A DNA stretch of 50,171 nt. Source: Leptolyngbyaceae cyanobacterium RM1_1_2. Lineage in GTDB: Bacteria > Cyanobacteriota > Cyanobacteriia > Phormidesmidales > Phormidesmidaceae. The position numbers and the translations under genes are program-made. Every line of letters begins with the position of its first letter. The first letter of the stretch is position 1. Shown in pieces: positions 37,447-46,362 of this stretch. The stretch is taken from assembly GCA_012032345.1 (NCBI GenBank), contig JAAUQI010000037.1, forward strand, positions 1-50,171. Direction: 5' to 3'. The notes beneath the pieces are model-generated. The model saw only the letters and a list, made by a program, of their open reading frames with translations, did not search any database and was not told the DNA's origin.

Positions 37447-38001
37447 CTATTCAACCTGGGTTTCGCCGGGGCCGACAATGCCGACCTTGTGGCGGAACAT
37501 CAGCTCGCCGCCAAACCAGCCGCTAGCCATCAGCAGCACCGATACTGTCCAAGACAAAATTAGCCCCAAAGGCAAAATTCTGTCGGCTGGGTTGCCAAAA
37601 CGCAGGCCAAAATTAATGATGCTCAGCAAAAGCGCTCCTGCATTTAGGGCTATATGTGCCCACCCGGCACGGCGCTGGCGCACTCTAGGAATATTGATGA
37701 AATCGGCCATACCGGTGATAGCTGCCGCCACCGCTGACAAAACGCCAACGCCTAACAGCCAGATCCCCGCCCTAGCCCAAAAAAAGTCTTGAGTTAGCCA
37801 ATAGCCCAAATCTGTCCCGGCTACCCCGCTTAAGAAAGCAATGGGAAAAATCACAATGACGGGATGGATAGGATGCCCGAAAATGGCCACTGAGCTAGTA
37901 ATGCCTGTACCCCGATACTCTGTCTCTCGACTGTCAATCAGCGGTGGCAGGTTGGGATAGGGTACGGTGCCAGACTGGGTTTGATGCTCGTGAGTTTCCA
38001 T
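37447..38001 (-). CDS. DUF2231 membrane protein
   Basis: 184 residues from ATG 38001. A polar N terminus is followed by four hydrophobic segments (IFPIAFLSGVAG, IWLLGVGVLSAVAAAITG, HIALNAGALLLSIINFG, ILSWTVSVLLMASGWFGG). FGHPIHPVIVIFPIAFLSG is the DUF2231 signature, often described as a predicted membrane protein with a conserved HP motif. No heme or catalytic residues are certain; function unknown. Confidence 0.85.
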   Translation of the reverse strand: METHEHQTQSGTVPYPNLPPLIDSRETEYRGTGITSSVAIFGHPIHPVIVIFPIAFLSGVAGTDLGYWLTQDFFWARAGIWLLGVGVLSAVAAAITGMADFINIPRVRQRRAGWAHIALNAGALLLSIINFGLRFGNPADRILPLGLILSWTVSVLLMASGWFGGELMFRHKVGIVGPGETQVE

Positions 38002-38029
38002 AAGAGTCTCTCAAAGTTGCAGCGAATGC

Positions 38030-38566
38030 TTATGATTGACCCAGATTATAGAAAAATCTTCTAAAAGATTGGCCTATCCCCGGTATTAGATTGGCGAGCC
38101 AAAAAGAGTTTGTCAGGTTTACAGCGCTGCCCGACCCGCTACCGGGTGCCCCCCCAGAGGGCTGAGAGCGATCGCTATTAAACAGCCAGTCCAGGAAAGT
38201 TGAAGAGCTTCTAGGAGAGGGCTGACGCTGAGTAGATGGGCAAAGACTGAGTGCTCCTGAAACCTGCCCGCTGGGAACTCGTCGGGTGCTACCGTCTCGA
38301 CAGGCGACGGTGGCGGTGGTGTTGGCCTCGGGCCAAATCAGGTCTCCGTCGTTAATTGCGGTGCCGATTGGGACTGAGCGGTAGCTAGACCACTGCGATC
38401 GCTTCAGCCGCACCTCTCCTTGAGTAATCTCAGCAATGCTGCCCAAAGACGCTGTCGCAGTGCTGGTTTGGGCTATGGCTGAGTTAGCTATACGGCTGGC
38501 TAAAAAAGGCGTTAAAGCGATCCCTAAGCCTGCGGCAAGCAGTAGTATATATCTTTTAATATTCAT
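38030..38566 (-). CDS. Exported FecR-like hypothetical protein
   Basis: 178 residues from ATG 38566, which has the ribosome site GGAGG upstream; a longer frame start lacks one. Signal peptide MNIKRYILLLAAGLGIALTPF, cleavage near AIAQ. The segment AEITQGEVRLKRSQWSSYRS, then GTAINDGDLIWP, is a FecR-type beta domain, known from proteins that sense or bind cell-surface ligands. The second half is Ser/Gly-rich and ends with a weakly hydrophobic tail. It follows the TPR membrane protein gene by 177 bases on the same strand, so they may be linked. Confidence 0.6.
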   Translation of the reverse strand: MNIKRYILLLAAGLGIALTPFLASRIANSAIAQTSTATASLGSIAEITQGEVRLKRSQWSSYRSVPIGTAINDGDLIWPEANTTATVACRDGSTRRVPSGQVSGALSLCPSTQRQPSPRSSSTFLDWLFNSDRSQPSGGAPGSGSGSAVNLTNSFWLANLIPGIGQSFRRFFYNLGQS

Positions 38567-38743
38567 TGATTTTCCTCCATTGAAAGGCAGGAGGCACAAC
38601 TGAGCGTATCATCAAATACCTGCTACAAACCTATCACTGTACGTACTTTAAAGCTACAGAACCCTACTTTTGAGTCAGGAAGCTTGGCTAAAAGTTTAAA
38701 CAAACAGATAGAAACTTCGCCCAGCCAATCAGCGATCGCAAGT

Positions 38744-40021
38744 TTATTGAGGCTGATACAGCTGCCTCGCAATTCTAATCCATTTGTCTTCGTCCGGGTT
38801 GAGCGGGTCTGCGTACTGCAAACACTGCTCCCAAAACTGGTTAATCACCTCCTCTCCCTCCTCTAACTCTTTTGCTACCTGAGCGCTGAGACAATAAGCA
38901 GAAGCCCGCGCTAGCAAAGTCTCGCCGTTGGTCTGGCTGCTAATGAAGCGCTCTATAGAAATGGCTTCTTCTAGATAAGACTTAGCCTCATGATAGCTAT
39001 CTTGCTCTAGACGCACCCAGCCTAAATTTTTTGACAGCGAGTATTTAAGCTCTATTACCGGAATCCAAGGAAACCTTTGAATAAAATCGCCCTGACGAAC
39101 AATCGCCAGTCCTTGCTGCAGCACGTAAGATGCGTTTTCATAGTCTTCGTTGAGAATATACAGCCTGCCTAAATTGTTGTGCCCTGCTGGATAATTAGAC
39201 CTAACCACTAGCTGATATTCATTCAGGGCGCTATCGAGGTCATTAATATCTTCATAAAGAGAGCCTAAATAGAATCTTGCCTCTACATTGTCTGGGTTGA
39301 ACTTAATGGCACGCTTGTATAAGTCTTGAGCTGTCGATAATCGGCCCTCTTCATAAGCGCTCAGCCCATAGCTAACCTGGAGATTAGAGAGCTGGGGCAA
39401 TACATGAGAGAAAGCCAGCAGCGCCACCAGCAGCAGCCCAGCTAAGATCAGCCTACCCTCTTGCTGAAAGTGAATGGGGATGTTGAAACGCCTTAGTATC
39501 TGATCTATTTTTTCTCTGCCATCTTTGGTGACTAAAGCACCGATTGCTATGGTGGTGAGCGTGGTTTGCAAGGTGGCAAAAATTGAGCTGATGGTATCTG
39601 GCTCGCCTCTGAGGAGCTGTGTCGATATCTCGAACAAGATATAGATAGAGATAGCCAGCAAAATAGCCGCTAGCATATTCCAGTAGGGGTCGTATTTGTC
39701 CCACCAGTGCCTTTTAATCGGCGCTTCAAAGTACCACCACCAGGCGTCTGTCGTAGGATGGAAGCTGCTGCGCAGCTCAGCTAGATCAGCAGCCTGAGCA
39801 ATAAATTCTGCCTGCGCTCTGAGCCGATAGTCTAGATCTGCCAGCGTTGCCGGACTGATGCTAAATCCGCGAGTTTTGCTTTTAGCTAGGGCATAAATCA
39901 CATCACGGGCTATCAGCGTATCCAGAATTTTCTCCACAGAAAGATCAGGCGCGCTCTTTTCTAAGGCGCTAATCTTTGACTCGTACTTCTCGATCGCGTG
40001 GTCTAGGAGACGTATAGGCAT
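38744..40021 (-). CDS. Membrane-anchored TPR protein
   Basis: 425 residues. The N-terminal 130 residues are a helical domain (LLDHAIEKYESKISALEKS). Two to three membrane segments follow: MLAAILLAISIYILFEI, an amphipathic middle, and LILAGLLLVALLAFSHV. The C-terminal half is tetratricopeptide repeats (YGLSAYEEGRLSTAQDLYKRA, ARFYLGSLYEDINDLDSAL, GHNNLGRLYILNEDYENA) that should lie on one face of the membrane. A likely scaffold for protein complexes; partners unknown. The neighbouring exported FecR-like protein may be one. Confidence 0.7.
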   Translation of the reverse strand: MPIRLLDHAIEKYESKISALEKSAPDLSVEKILDTLIARDVIYALAKSKTRGFSISPATLADLDYRLRAQAEFIAQAADLAELRSSFHPTTDAWWWYFEAPIKRHWWDKYDPYWNMLAAILLAISIYILFEISTQLLRGEPDTISSIFATLQTTLTTIAIGALVTKDGREKIDQILRRFNIPIHFQQEGRLILAGLLLVALLAFSHVLPQLSNLQVSYGLSAYEEGRLSTAQDLYKRAIKFNPDNVEARFYLGSLYEDINDLDSALNEYQLVVRSNYPAGHNNLGRLYILNEDYENASYVLQQGLAIVRQGDFIQRFPWIPVIELKYSLSKNLGWVRLEQDSYHEAKSYLEEAISIERFISSQTNGETLLARASAYCLSAQVAKELEEGEEVINQFWEQCLQYADPLNPDEDKWIRIARQLYQPQ

Positions 40022-40087
40022 GGGTCTGAGTCAAGCAGTTGCCACAGCTTATAACCACAACCTTAGCCTGCCTATTTCCTAAATTAA

Positions 40088-40106
40088 CCAGCAGGTTTCC
40101 TGCTGG
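40088..40106 (-). terminator. Hairpin after the alcohol dehydrogenase gene
   Basis: CCAGCAGG and CCTGCTGG form an 8-bp stem with a 3-base loop, 44 bases beyond the leftward adh stop. On the minus strand it is followed by TTAATTT, a weak T-tract. Confidence 0.55.
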
Positions 40107-40149
40107 GAAACTGTCACACAGCCTGATTTCACTAAAATCTTAGCAAAGG

Positions 40150-41325
40150 CTAAATGGCAAGCGGCTTCAGCACGACTTTTATACAGTTTTCTTCCTTGTC
40201 GCGGAAAATTTTATAGGCGCGGGGGGCCTCTTCTAGGGGCAGCCGGTGGGTAATCAAAAAAGACGGATCGATCTGGCCTTGCTGAATCCGCTCTAGCAGA
40301 GGCTGCAAATATCTATGGACATGGGTCTGCCCCGATCGCATTGTTAATCCCTTATTGACAAACGACCCCATGGGCATTTTGTCGATAAAGCCGCCGTAGA
40401 CCCCAGGCACCGATACCTTACCGCCTTTACGACAGGCCACAATTGCCTGCCGCAGCACCATAGCCCGTCCCGTCTCTAGCTGCACCGCCTGCTTCACCGT
40501 ATCGTAGAGAGCCATGGGGCCAGTGCCGTGAGCTTCCATACCCACAGCGTCAATACAGCAGTCAGGGCCACGACCGCCCGTCATTTCTTTAAGCGCCACT
40601 CCGGCGTCAAACTCTTCGTAGTTAATCGTTTCTGCGCCACCTGCCTGGGCCAAACTCAGCCGCTCAGGAACGCGATCGATGGCAATTACCCGCTCTGCCC
40701 CCAGCATAAAAGCGCTGCGAATGGCAAATTGTCCTACCGGGCCGCAGCCCCACACGGCCACAATTTCCCCTGGCTGAATATCGCAGTTTTCAGCGGCCAT
40801 GTAGCCAGTTGGAAAAATATCGCTGAGGAACAGCACCTGCTCGTCACTGAGGCCGTCAGGCACTTTAATTGGGCCAACGTCAGCAAAAGGTACGCGCACG
40901 TATTCTGCCTGCCCTCCGGCGTAGCCCCCCAGCAGGTGAGAGTAGCCAAACAGTCCGGCGGGAGAGTGGCCGTAGAGTTTTTCTGCCATCCAGGCGTTGG
41001 GGTTGGAGTTGTCGCACAAAGACCACAGATCGCGCTGACAAAAGAAGCAGTTGCCGCAGGAGATGTTGAAGGGCACAACCACGCGATCGCCTTTTTGTAA
41101 GGTTCTCACTTCCGGGCCGATTTCGACCACTTCTCCCATAAACTCGTGACCCATGATGTCGCCTGACTTCATGGTTGGAATGTAGCCGTCGTAGAGATGC
41201 AGATCAGAGCCACAAATAGCGGTAGATGTGACTTTGAGAATCGCGTCACGAGGGTTCAAAATTTTGGGATCGGGTACAGTATCTACCCGCACATCTTCGG
41301 CTCCGTGCCAGCAAACAGCTCTCAT
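40150..41325 (-). CDS. Zinc-dependent alcohol/formaldehyde dehydrogenase (MDR superfamily)
   Basis: 391 residues from ATG 41325, which has AGGAG 8 bases before it; the open frame reaches further upstream (to 41640) but that part has no family likeness. Catalytic zinc ligands are in [11 protein letters not shown] and [15 protein letters not shown]; the structural zinc Cys cluster is [17 protein letters not shown]. The Rossmann loop is [18 protein letters not shown]. The subgroup resembles glutathione-independent formaldehyde dehydrogenases, but substrate is unproven. The SRPBCC gene ends 58 bases upstream in the same direction, a pairing that suggests one transcript. Confidence 0.88.
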   Translation of the reverse strand: MRAVCWHGAEDVRVDTVPDPKILNPRDAILKVTSTAICGSDLHLYDGYIPTMKSGDIMGHEFMGEVVEIGPEVRTLQKGDRVVVPFNISCGNCFFCQRDLWSLCDNSNPNAWMAEKLYGHSPAGLFGYSHLLGGYAGGQAEYVRVPFADVGPIKVPDGLSDEQVLFLSDIFPTGYMAAENCDIQPGEIVAVWGCGPVGQFAIRSAFMLGAERVIAIDRVPERLSLAQAGGAETINYEEFDAGVALKEMTGGRGPDCCIDAVGMEAHGTGPMALYDTVKQAVQLETGRAMVLRQAIVACRKGGKVSVPGVYGGFIDKMPMGSFVNKGLTMRSGQTHVHRYLQPLLERIQQGQIDPSFLITHRLPLEEAPRAYKIFRDKEENCIKVVLKPLAI

Positions 41326-41383
41326 GCAAACGCTCCTGGGTGGGTTAAGTCGGCTCAAAAAAAACAAAAAACGGCGGCTGGGG

Positions 41384-42088
41384 TCAAGCTCCTTGGGGCT
41401 GGCCAGCAACGGTGGCAATTTCTCCCGCTTCCATGAGCTGCTTAAAGCGGCTGAGTTCATCGCCAATCTGCTGCTCTGGCTCTTCGCCGAAGAGCTTGGC
41501 AATCGCCGCTGCCAGTAGGCCCCCCGGCGGCTGATACTCCATGACGACTTTAACTTCAGTACCGCGATTGCCTGTGGCTGGCTGAAACCGCACAAATCCA
41601 GAGTTTTCAATCTCAGCGTTTGGAGCGGAGGCCCAGGCAATCAGGTGGTTTGGCTCATCATTGATAATCACCGCGTCCCATTCAATAGTTTGGTTGAGCG
41701 GCAGGTTGGCCACCCAGTGAGAGCGGCGATCGTCTAGGACGGTGACTGAGCGCAGATGCTGCATAAAGCGGGGTAAATTTTCCAGATCGCGCCAAAAGCT
41801 GTAGAGTTCTGGGGCCGAGCGGTTAATGGTGACGGTCTTCTCAACCCGAATAGCGTGATCTAGACCGATGGCGTCTTCTACCTGCTTGACGGTGCTATTT
41901 CCCTGAGTTCCCTGATAGACCAGTCCACCGCCCGCAATCGCCATTAAAATACCCCGCAGCGATCGCTGCTGCAGCCCAGACAGCACCATAGCCCCACCGC
42001 CCACGATTGAGGCCCAGCGCTCTAGGTCACCTGCTTTTTGGTCTTTGGGTGTCTCTCTGGGTATTTGTCTGCTAATGGAGTTTTCCAT
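41384..42088 (-). CDS. DUF2892/SRPBCC cyclase-dehydrase-like protein
   Basis: 234 residues from ATG 42088. Residues 20-60 ([20 protein letters not shown], then [16 protein letters not shown]) are a short glycine-rich hydrophobic pair as in DUF2892. The rest is the SRPBCC fold: [39 protein letters not shown] and [19 protein letters not shown]. This is the polyketide-cyclase-like lipid- or hydrophobe-binding group, usually without known ligand. It directly precedes the zinc dehydrogenase gene. Confidence 0.82.
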   Translation of the reverse strand: MENSISRQIPRETPKDQKAGDLERWASIVGGGAMVLSGLQQRSLRGILMAIAGGGLVYQGTQGNSTVKQVEDAIGLDHAIRVEKTVTINRSAPELYSFWRDLENLPRFMQHLRSVTVLDDRRSHWVANLPLNQTIEWDAVIINDEPNHLIAWASAPNAEIENSGFVRFQPATGNRGTEVKVVMEYQPPGGLLAAAIAKLFGEEPEQQIGDELSRFKQLMEAGEIATVAGQPQGA

Positions 42089-42325
42089 AACAATTACCTC
42101 CTAGCCGCAGGGCTGTAAAACCTAAAATCCAAAACCTGCTGTCATCAGCATAAAAGGCTTCTGCCTCAGACCCTTCGTACCTGGGGTAGATACTTTCTGC
42201 TAATGTGGCTTACTTTAGGAAGAAATAGGTCTGCTCAAGGCTGGGCCAGCCCTAACCGCCGCGATCGCACCCAGACTCCGAGCGCAAGGAAACGGGACAA
42301 ACAGATCTCAGAGCGAAAAAGGACG

Positions 42326-43669
42326 ATGCCAAACTCACCCCCCAACTTGATCACAACGCCGCCCTGGCAGCAGATGATTCACTGGATTGCCGATCCGCTA
42401 GCGTTTCAAGATCGCTACAGCCGCGAGTATGGCGACATTTTCACCATGCGCCTGGGCAAAGTCGGCACCTATGTTGTCTTGAGCAGTCCCGCAGCGGTAC
42501 AGGACATCTTCAACCAGGATGCCAAATTTGACATAGGGCGGGGCAACGCGATCGCAGAACCGCTCATTGGCAAAAATTCTCTCATGCTGATGGACGGCGA
42601 TCGCCATCGACAGCAGCGCAAGCTCCTGATGCCGCCCTTTCACGGAGAGAGGCTGCAGACCTACGCCCACCAAATCTGCCAGATTACCCAACAGGCGATC
42701 GCCCAGTGGTCAACAGGCCAGACTTTTGTAGCTCGATCGGCTATGCAGGTGATTAGCTTAGAAGTGATTTTGAAAATTGTTTTTGGCCTCAGCGACGGGC
42801 AGCGCTACCAGCAGCTCAAACCCCTGCTGGCAGACTGGCTGGACATGACTGATTCTCCCCTGCGCTCAAGTCTGCTGTTTTTGCGGTTTCTGCAGCGAGA
42901 CTGGGGCAGCTGGTCGCCCTGGGGCCGGATGAAACAGCGCCAGCGCCAGGTACATGAGCTCCTGCAGGCAGAAATTGCCGAAAGAAGAACTCAGGGTGAC
43001 ACGGGCCGTACCGATGTTTTGAGCCTGATGATGGCGGCTCGTGATGAAGCCGGGGAGGCTATGAGCGACGAAGCACTGAAAGACGAGCTGCTGACGATTT
43101 TGTTTGCTGGCCACGAAACCACGGCAACTACCCTGGCCTGGGCTTTTTATCAGATTCATCAGCACTTAGATATCCGCCAAAAGCTGCTGCAGGAGCTAGC
43201 CAGCCTGGAAGAATTTACCCCCACGACAGCGGCTCGTCTGCCCTACTTGAGCGCAGTTTGTCAGGAAACGCTGCGGCTGTATCCGGTACTGCCCGTGATT
43301 TTCCCTCGCATTGCTAAATCGTCAGTAAAAGTTGGCGGATACGAATTTGAGGCCGAAACCATCCTGATGGCCAGCATCTATTTAGTCCACTCCCGAGAAG
43401 ACTTGTACCCTCAAGCGCACACCTTCAGGCCAGAGCGCTTTTTGGAGCGTCAGTATACCCCTGCCGAGTATTTACCTTTTGGCGGAGGCAGTCGGCGGTG
43501 TTTGGGTTATGCCCTGGCCCAGCTAGAGATGAAGCTGGTTCTGGCAACTGTCTTATCTCAGTATCAGCTAGCCCTAGCCGCAGCCAAACCCGTTAAAATA
43601 CAGCGGCGCGGATTTACGCTAGCCCCAGCAGGTGGAGTCCAACTGCGTGTTGTCTCCAAAATTTCCTAA
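42326..43669 (+). CDS. Cytochrome P450 (CYP110-like)
   Basis: 447 residues from ATG 42326, with an AAAAGGACG ribosome site; the longer open frame adds about 41 unlikely residues. Signature regions: [21 protein letters not shown] at the start, I-helix [15 protein letters not shown], ExxR as QETLRLYP, and the heme-binding [18 protein letters not shown] with the axial Cys. Soluble bacterial type, needing ferredoxin and reductase; no redox partner gene is nearby. CYP110 relatives oxidise fatty acids, terpenes or alkanes. First gene of a cassette with a hydrolase (43-base gap) and a transporter. Confidence 0.9.
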   Translation: MPNSPPNLITTPPWQQMIHWIADPLAFQDRYSREYGDIFTMRLGKVGTYVVLSSPAAVQDIFNQDAKFDIGRGNAIAEPLIGKNSLMLMDGDRHRQQRKLLMPPFHGERLQTYAHQICQITQQAIAQWSTGQTFVARSAMQVISLEVILKIVFGLSDGQRYQQLKPLLADWLDMTDSPLRSSLLFLRFLQRDWGSWSPWGRMKQRQRQVHELLQAEIAERRTQGDTGRTDVLSLMMAARDEAGEAMSDEALKDELLTILFAGHETTATTLAWAFYQIHQHLDIRQKLLQELASLEEFTPTTAARLPYLSAVCQETLRLYPVLPVIFPRIAKSSVKVGGYEFEAETILMASIYLVHSREDLYPQAHTFRPERFLERQYTPAEYLPFGGGSRRCLGYALAQLEMKLVLATVLSQYQLALAAAKPVKIQRRGFTLAPAGGVQLRVVSKIS

Positions 43670-43712
43670 ACCCCCTAAAACCCCCCAAAACCCCTGAGGC
43701 GCTTGAGCAGTC

Positions 43713-44576
43713 ATGATGGAGCAAACTATGTGGCAGCACCACTCAATCATAGCCAACGGCATTCGACTCCACTTTGTCACTCAGGGGGAAGGGCCACTGA
43801 TGCTGATGCTGCACGGCTTCCCAGAGTTCTGGTATTCCTGGCGGCACCAGATCCCTGAGTTTGCCGCTCAGTACAAAGTCGTGGCGTTGGATCTGCGGGG
43901 CTATAACGAAAGCGAAAAGCCTGCTGACCTCTCGGCCTACACCATGAGTCAGCTCATTGCAGACGTCAAAGGGGTAATCACCGAGCTGGACTACGATCGC
44001 TGTGTTTTAGTGGGACATGACTGGGGCGGCGCGATCGCCTGGTCTTTTGCCGGGGTCTATCCGGCTCTAGTCGAGCGGCTGATTGTGATGAACCTGCCCC
44101 ATCCGGCTAAATTTGCTGAAGCGTTTCAGACGGGCAATCTGCAGCAAATTTTGCGGAGCTGGTATGTGCTGGCTTTTCAGCTCCCCTGGCTGCCAGAGTG
44201 GGTACTACAGCAAAACGACTATCAGCTGATTTCTGAGATGCTGCAAGGCTCGGCAGCCCAGCCTGCTGCTTTTACAGCGGCTGATCTGGCTCAATACCGT
44301 CAGGCGATCGCTCAGCCAGGAGCCTTAACCGCTGCGCTAAACTACTACCGCAATGCTTTTTCTAGCCTAACGCAGGGCCAAACCAGAACCGTTTTGCCGA
44401 TGCCGACGCTGCTGATTTGGGGGGAGCAAGACGTGGCTTTAGGCAAGGAGCTAACCTATGGCACCGAGCAGTACGTGCGGGACTTACAAATTCGCTATAT
44501 CCCAGATTCGGGCCACTGGGTACAGCAGGAGCAGCCCGCCTTGGTAAATCAATATATGCATCAGTTTTTAGCCTAA
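43713..44576 (+). CDS. Alpha/beta hydrolase, epoxide-hydrolase-like
   Basis: 287 residues from ATG 43713 (a second ATG is one codon later). Motifs: LMLHGFPEFWYSWRHQI (HGxP oxyanion part), VGHDWGGAIAW with the nucleophile Asp, the cap domain, ending with the acid in WGEQDVAL and the catalytic His in DSGHWVQQEQP. The DWGG nucleophile and the two cap-domain Tyr region fit soluble epoxide hydrolases, which open epoxides to diols. Directly after a P450 this makes a plausible oxidation-hydrolysis pair. Confidence 0.85.
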   Translation: MMEQTMWQHHSIIANGIRLHFVTQGEGPLMLMLHGFPEFWYSWRHQIPEFAAQYKVVALDLRGYNESEKPADLSAYTMSQLIADVKGVITELDYDRCVLVGHDWGGAIAWSFAGVYPALVERLIVMNLPHPAKFAEAFQTGNLQQILRSWYVLAFQLPWLPEWVLQQNDYQLISEMLQGSAAQPAAFTAADLAQYRQAIAQPGALTAALNYYRNAFSSLTQGQTRTVLPMPTLLIWGEQDVALGKELTYGTEQYVRDLQIRYIPDSGHWVQQEQPALVNQYMHQFLA

Positions 44577-44646
44577 GATTCTGCGTGCCTGCCGCGAAAC
44601 TCGGGGGTCTTGTAGGACAATTAATGAGAACTCCTGACACCCTGCT

Positions 44647-45612
44647 ATGACTGACAGCCTGTTTCAGGCATACTTGCCGCTGATACTATGGCCGGGTCTG
44701 GGGCTGATTTTGTTTCGGCTGCTGCCAGAGATATTCCCTCGGTTTTTGGGGCGATCGCTCTACTGGGTAGGGGTGCCGCTGGAAATTTTTAGCCTGATTC
44801 GTCGGGCCGAAATTTCTAGCGATATCGGCCTCACCCCTGTGATTACGGTGGCTGCTCTGGTTTTAGGGTGGGGGCTGGCCCAACTGAGCTGGCAGCTGTT
44901 GCAGTTGGCTCAGGTGAGCGTACTGAAGCCGCTAGTACCTGAGGTGGACTGGAGCGATCGCGCTTTGCAAGGCAGCTTTACCCTGGCCTCAATGATTGGC
45001 AATACGGGCTTTGTGGGGCTGGCGATCGCGCCTGCTTTTGTCAGCGATCGCTACCTGAGCTGGATTGTCTTTTACAGCGTGGCCCACAATATTATTGGCA
45101 GCTACGGCGTGGGCGTGCTGGTTGCTAGCACCTATGGCCGTGCCGATTTGCCCCATCCTCGCTGGCAGCGGCTCAAAGATGTGCTGACGGTGCCTTCGCT
45201 CTGGGCTATGATCTTGAGTCTGTCACTGCGCTCTGTCTCTTTTCCGGCTGCGATTGAGCAGGGGCTGGTGCAGTCGGTTTGGGTGATTATTCCCGCTGCC
45301 CTGGTTTTGCTGGGGATGCGGCTTAGTCAGTTGCAAAACTGGACATATCTGGGCTTAGCCCTAGTGCCCAGTCTGATTAAAGTAGTCTTAGTGCCTGCTG
45401 GCACGGGCTTACTGGCGATCGCCCTGGGTTTACCTCAGCCTGCCTGTCTGGCTCTGGTACTGATGTCAGGGATGCCCAGCGCCTTTGCCGGACTCATCTT
45501 AGCGGAAGAATACGATCTCAACCGTGATTTAATGACCTTAAGCATTGCGCTCACAACCGGGTTATTGCTGGGCATACTACCCCTGTGGATCTACTTATTT
45601 AATGGCTATTAA
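44647..45612 (+). CDS. AEC-family (auxin efflux carrier-like) permease
   Basis: 321 residues from ATG 44647, about 10 membrane helices: LILWPGLGLILFRLL, VITVAALVLGWGLAQLSW, MIGNTGFVGLAIAPAF, AHNIIGSYGVGVLVA, WVIIPAALVLLGMRL, VLVPAGTGLLAIALG, LVLMSGMPSAFAGLILAE and a final TTGLLLGILPLWIYLF. The GNTGFVGL and SGMPSA motifs are typical of the family, which exports organic acids and other anions. Third gene of the P450 cassette, 70 bases after the hydrolase; it could export a P450 product. Confidence 0.85.
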   Translation: MTDSLFQAYLPLILWPGLGLILFRLLPEIFPRFLGRSLYWVGVPLEIFSLIRRAEISSDIGLTPVITVAALVLGWGLAQLSWQLLQLAQVSVLKPLVPEVDWSDRALQGSFTLASMIGNTGFVGLAIAPAFVSDRYLSWIVFYSVAHNIIGSYGVGVLVASTYGRADLPHPRWQRLKDVLTVPSLWAMILSLSLRSVSFPAAIEQGLVQSVWVIIPAALVLLGMRLSQLQNWTYLGLALVPSLIKVVLVPAGTGLLAIALGLPQPACLALVLMSGMPSAFAGLILAEEYDLNRDLMTLSIALTTGLLLGILPLWIYLFNGY

Positions 45613-45786
45613 ACTGGCTAGCAGAAAGGTCAAGACGGCGATCGCTGTTTTAGATTTAGATCTGTTTTTGACCAGTTAGAGTTCGGCCATTTCTCCAATC
45701 TGCTAAAGCCACGACCGTGTTTTGATAGAATTCTGCTGGATAGTGCCTGAAGCTGAATGCAAGTATATAGCCCACCGGAAACTTCA

Positions 45787-46362
45787 ATGTCTCTTATTTT
45801 GGACAGCCTGCCTGATCCAAATGTCCTCGGCGAGGTCTGTCCCCGTCGTAGCAGAATGCAAATTGACTTTCTGCTGCTGGCACTAGAAGCCTTAGACCTG
45901 AAAGCGTCTGAAGCCATGCTATCAACTGTCAAAGATTTAGAACTCGACAGCGTTATTCCGGGTCGAGTTGGGCTGTGGCTGGTACGGAGCACAAATCCGC
46001 TGCGGCGCTCAAATCAGCGTCGGCCCCTTTCGCTCTCAGAAGCTAAAGTGTTGGTGCTGGTTGCCTGTCATCTGGCCCGACGTCTGACAGTTTTGATCCG
46101 GCAGCTTTTGCTGGGCTACCAGCAGCTCAGCGATAAACAGCTGGCTCTAGAGCATCATTTTCGCCTAGCCGACTATCTCAGCCGCTTTCGCGCTCACTTT
46201 CGCGCTCGCATGAACCCCCGCCGGGCCGGGGTCGTCGTCTACAGCACCGACGAAAAACTGGATGAGCTAGCCATTGAGCTGCTGAGTCAGCTACTCTTGT
46301 GTACGGGCACCAATGGCCCCCAGCGCCTCTGGAGTAGCCTGTTTGATGGAGAGGTCGCATGA
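45787..46362 (+). CDS. DUF3038 protein (cyanobacteria-specific)
   Basis: 191 residues from ATG 45787; ten more would come from an upstream start. Helical, no signal. Recognised from cyanobacterial DUF3038 order: CPRRSRMQIDFLLLALEALDL, VPGRVGLWLVR-like VIPGRVGLWLVRSTNPLRR, SEAKVLVLVACHLARRL, then ending LLLCTGTNGPQRLWSSLFDG. Its TGA overlaps the next start by 4 bases (ATGA). DUF3038 and DUF4335 genes are neighbours across cyanobacteria, which points to joint function. Confidence 0.85.
   Translation: MSLILDSLPDPNVLGEVCPRRSRMQIDFLLLALEALDLKASEAMLSTVKDLELDSVIPGRVGLWLVRSTNPLRRSNQRRPLSLSEAKVLVLVACHLARRLTVLIRQLLLGYQQLSDKQLALEHHFRLADYLSRFRAHFRARMNPRRAGVVVYSTDEKLDELAIELLSQLLLCTGTNGPQRLWSSLFDGEVA

Noticed and set aside
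40528-41100. 190-codon rightward frame inside the alcohol dehydrogenase gene
   Set aside because: Antisense to a clear MDR dehydrogenase with all zinc ligands; a shadow frame.
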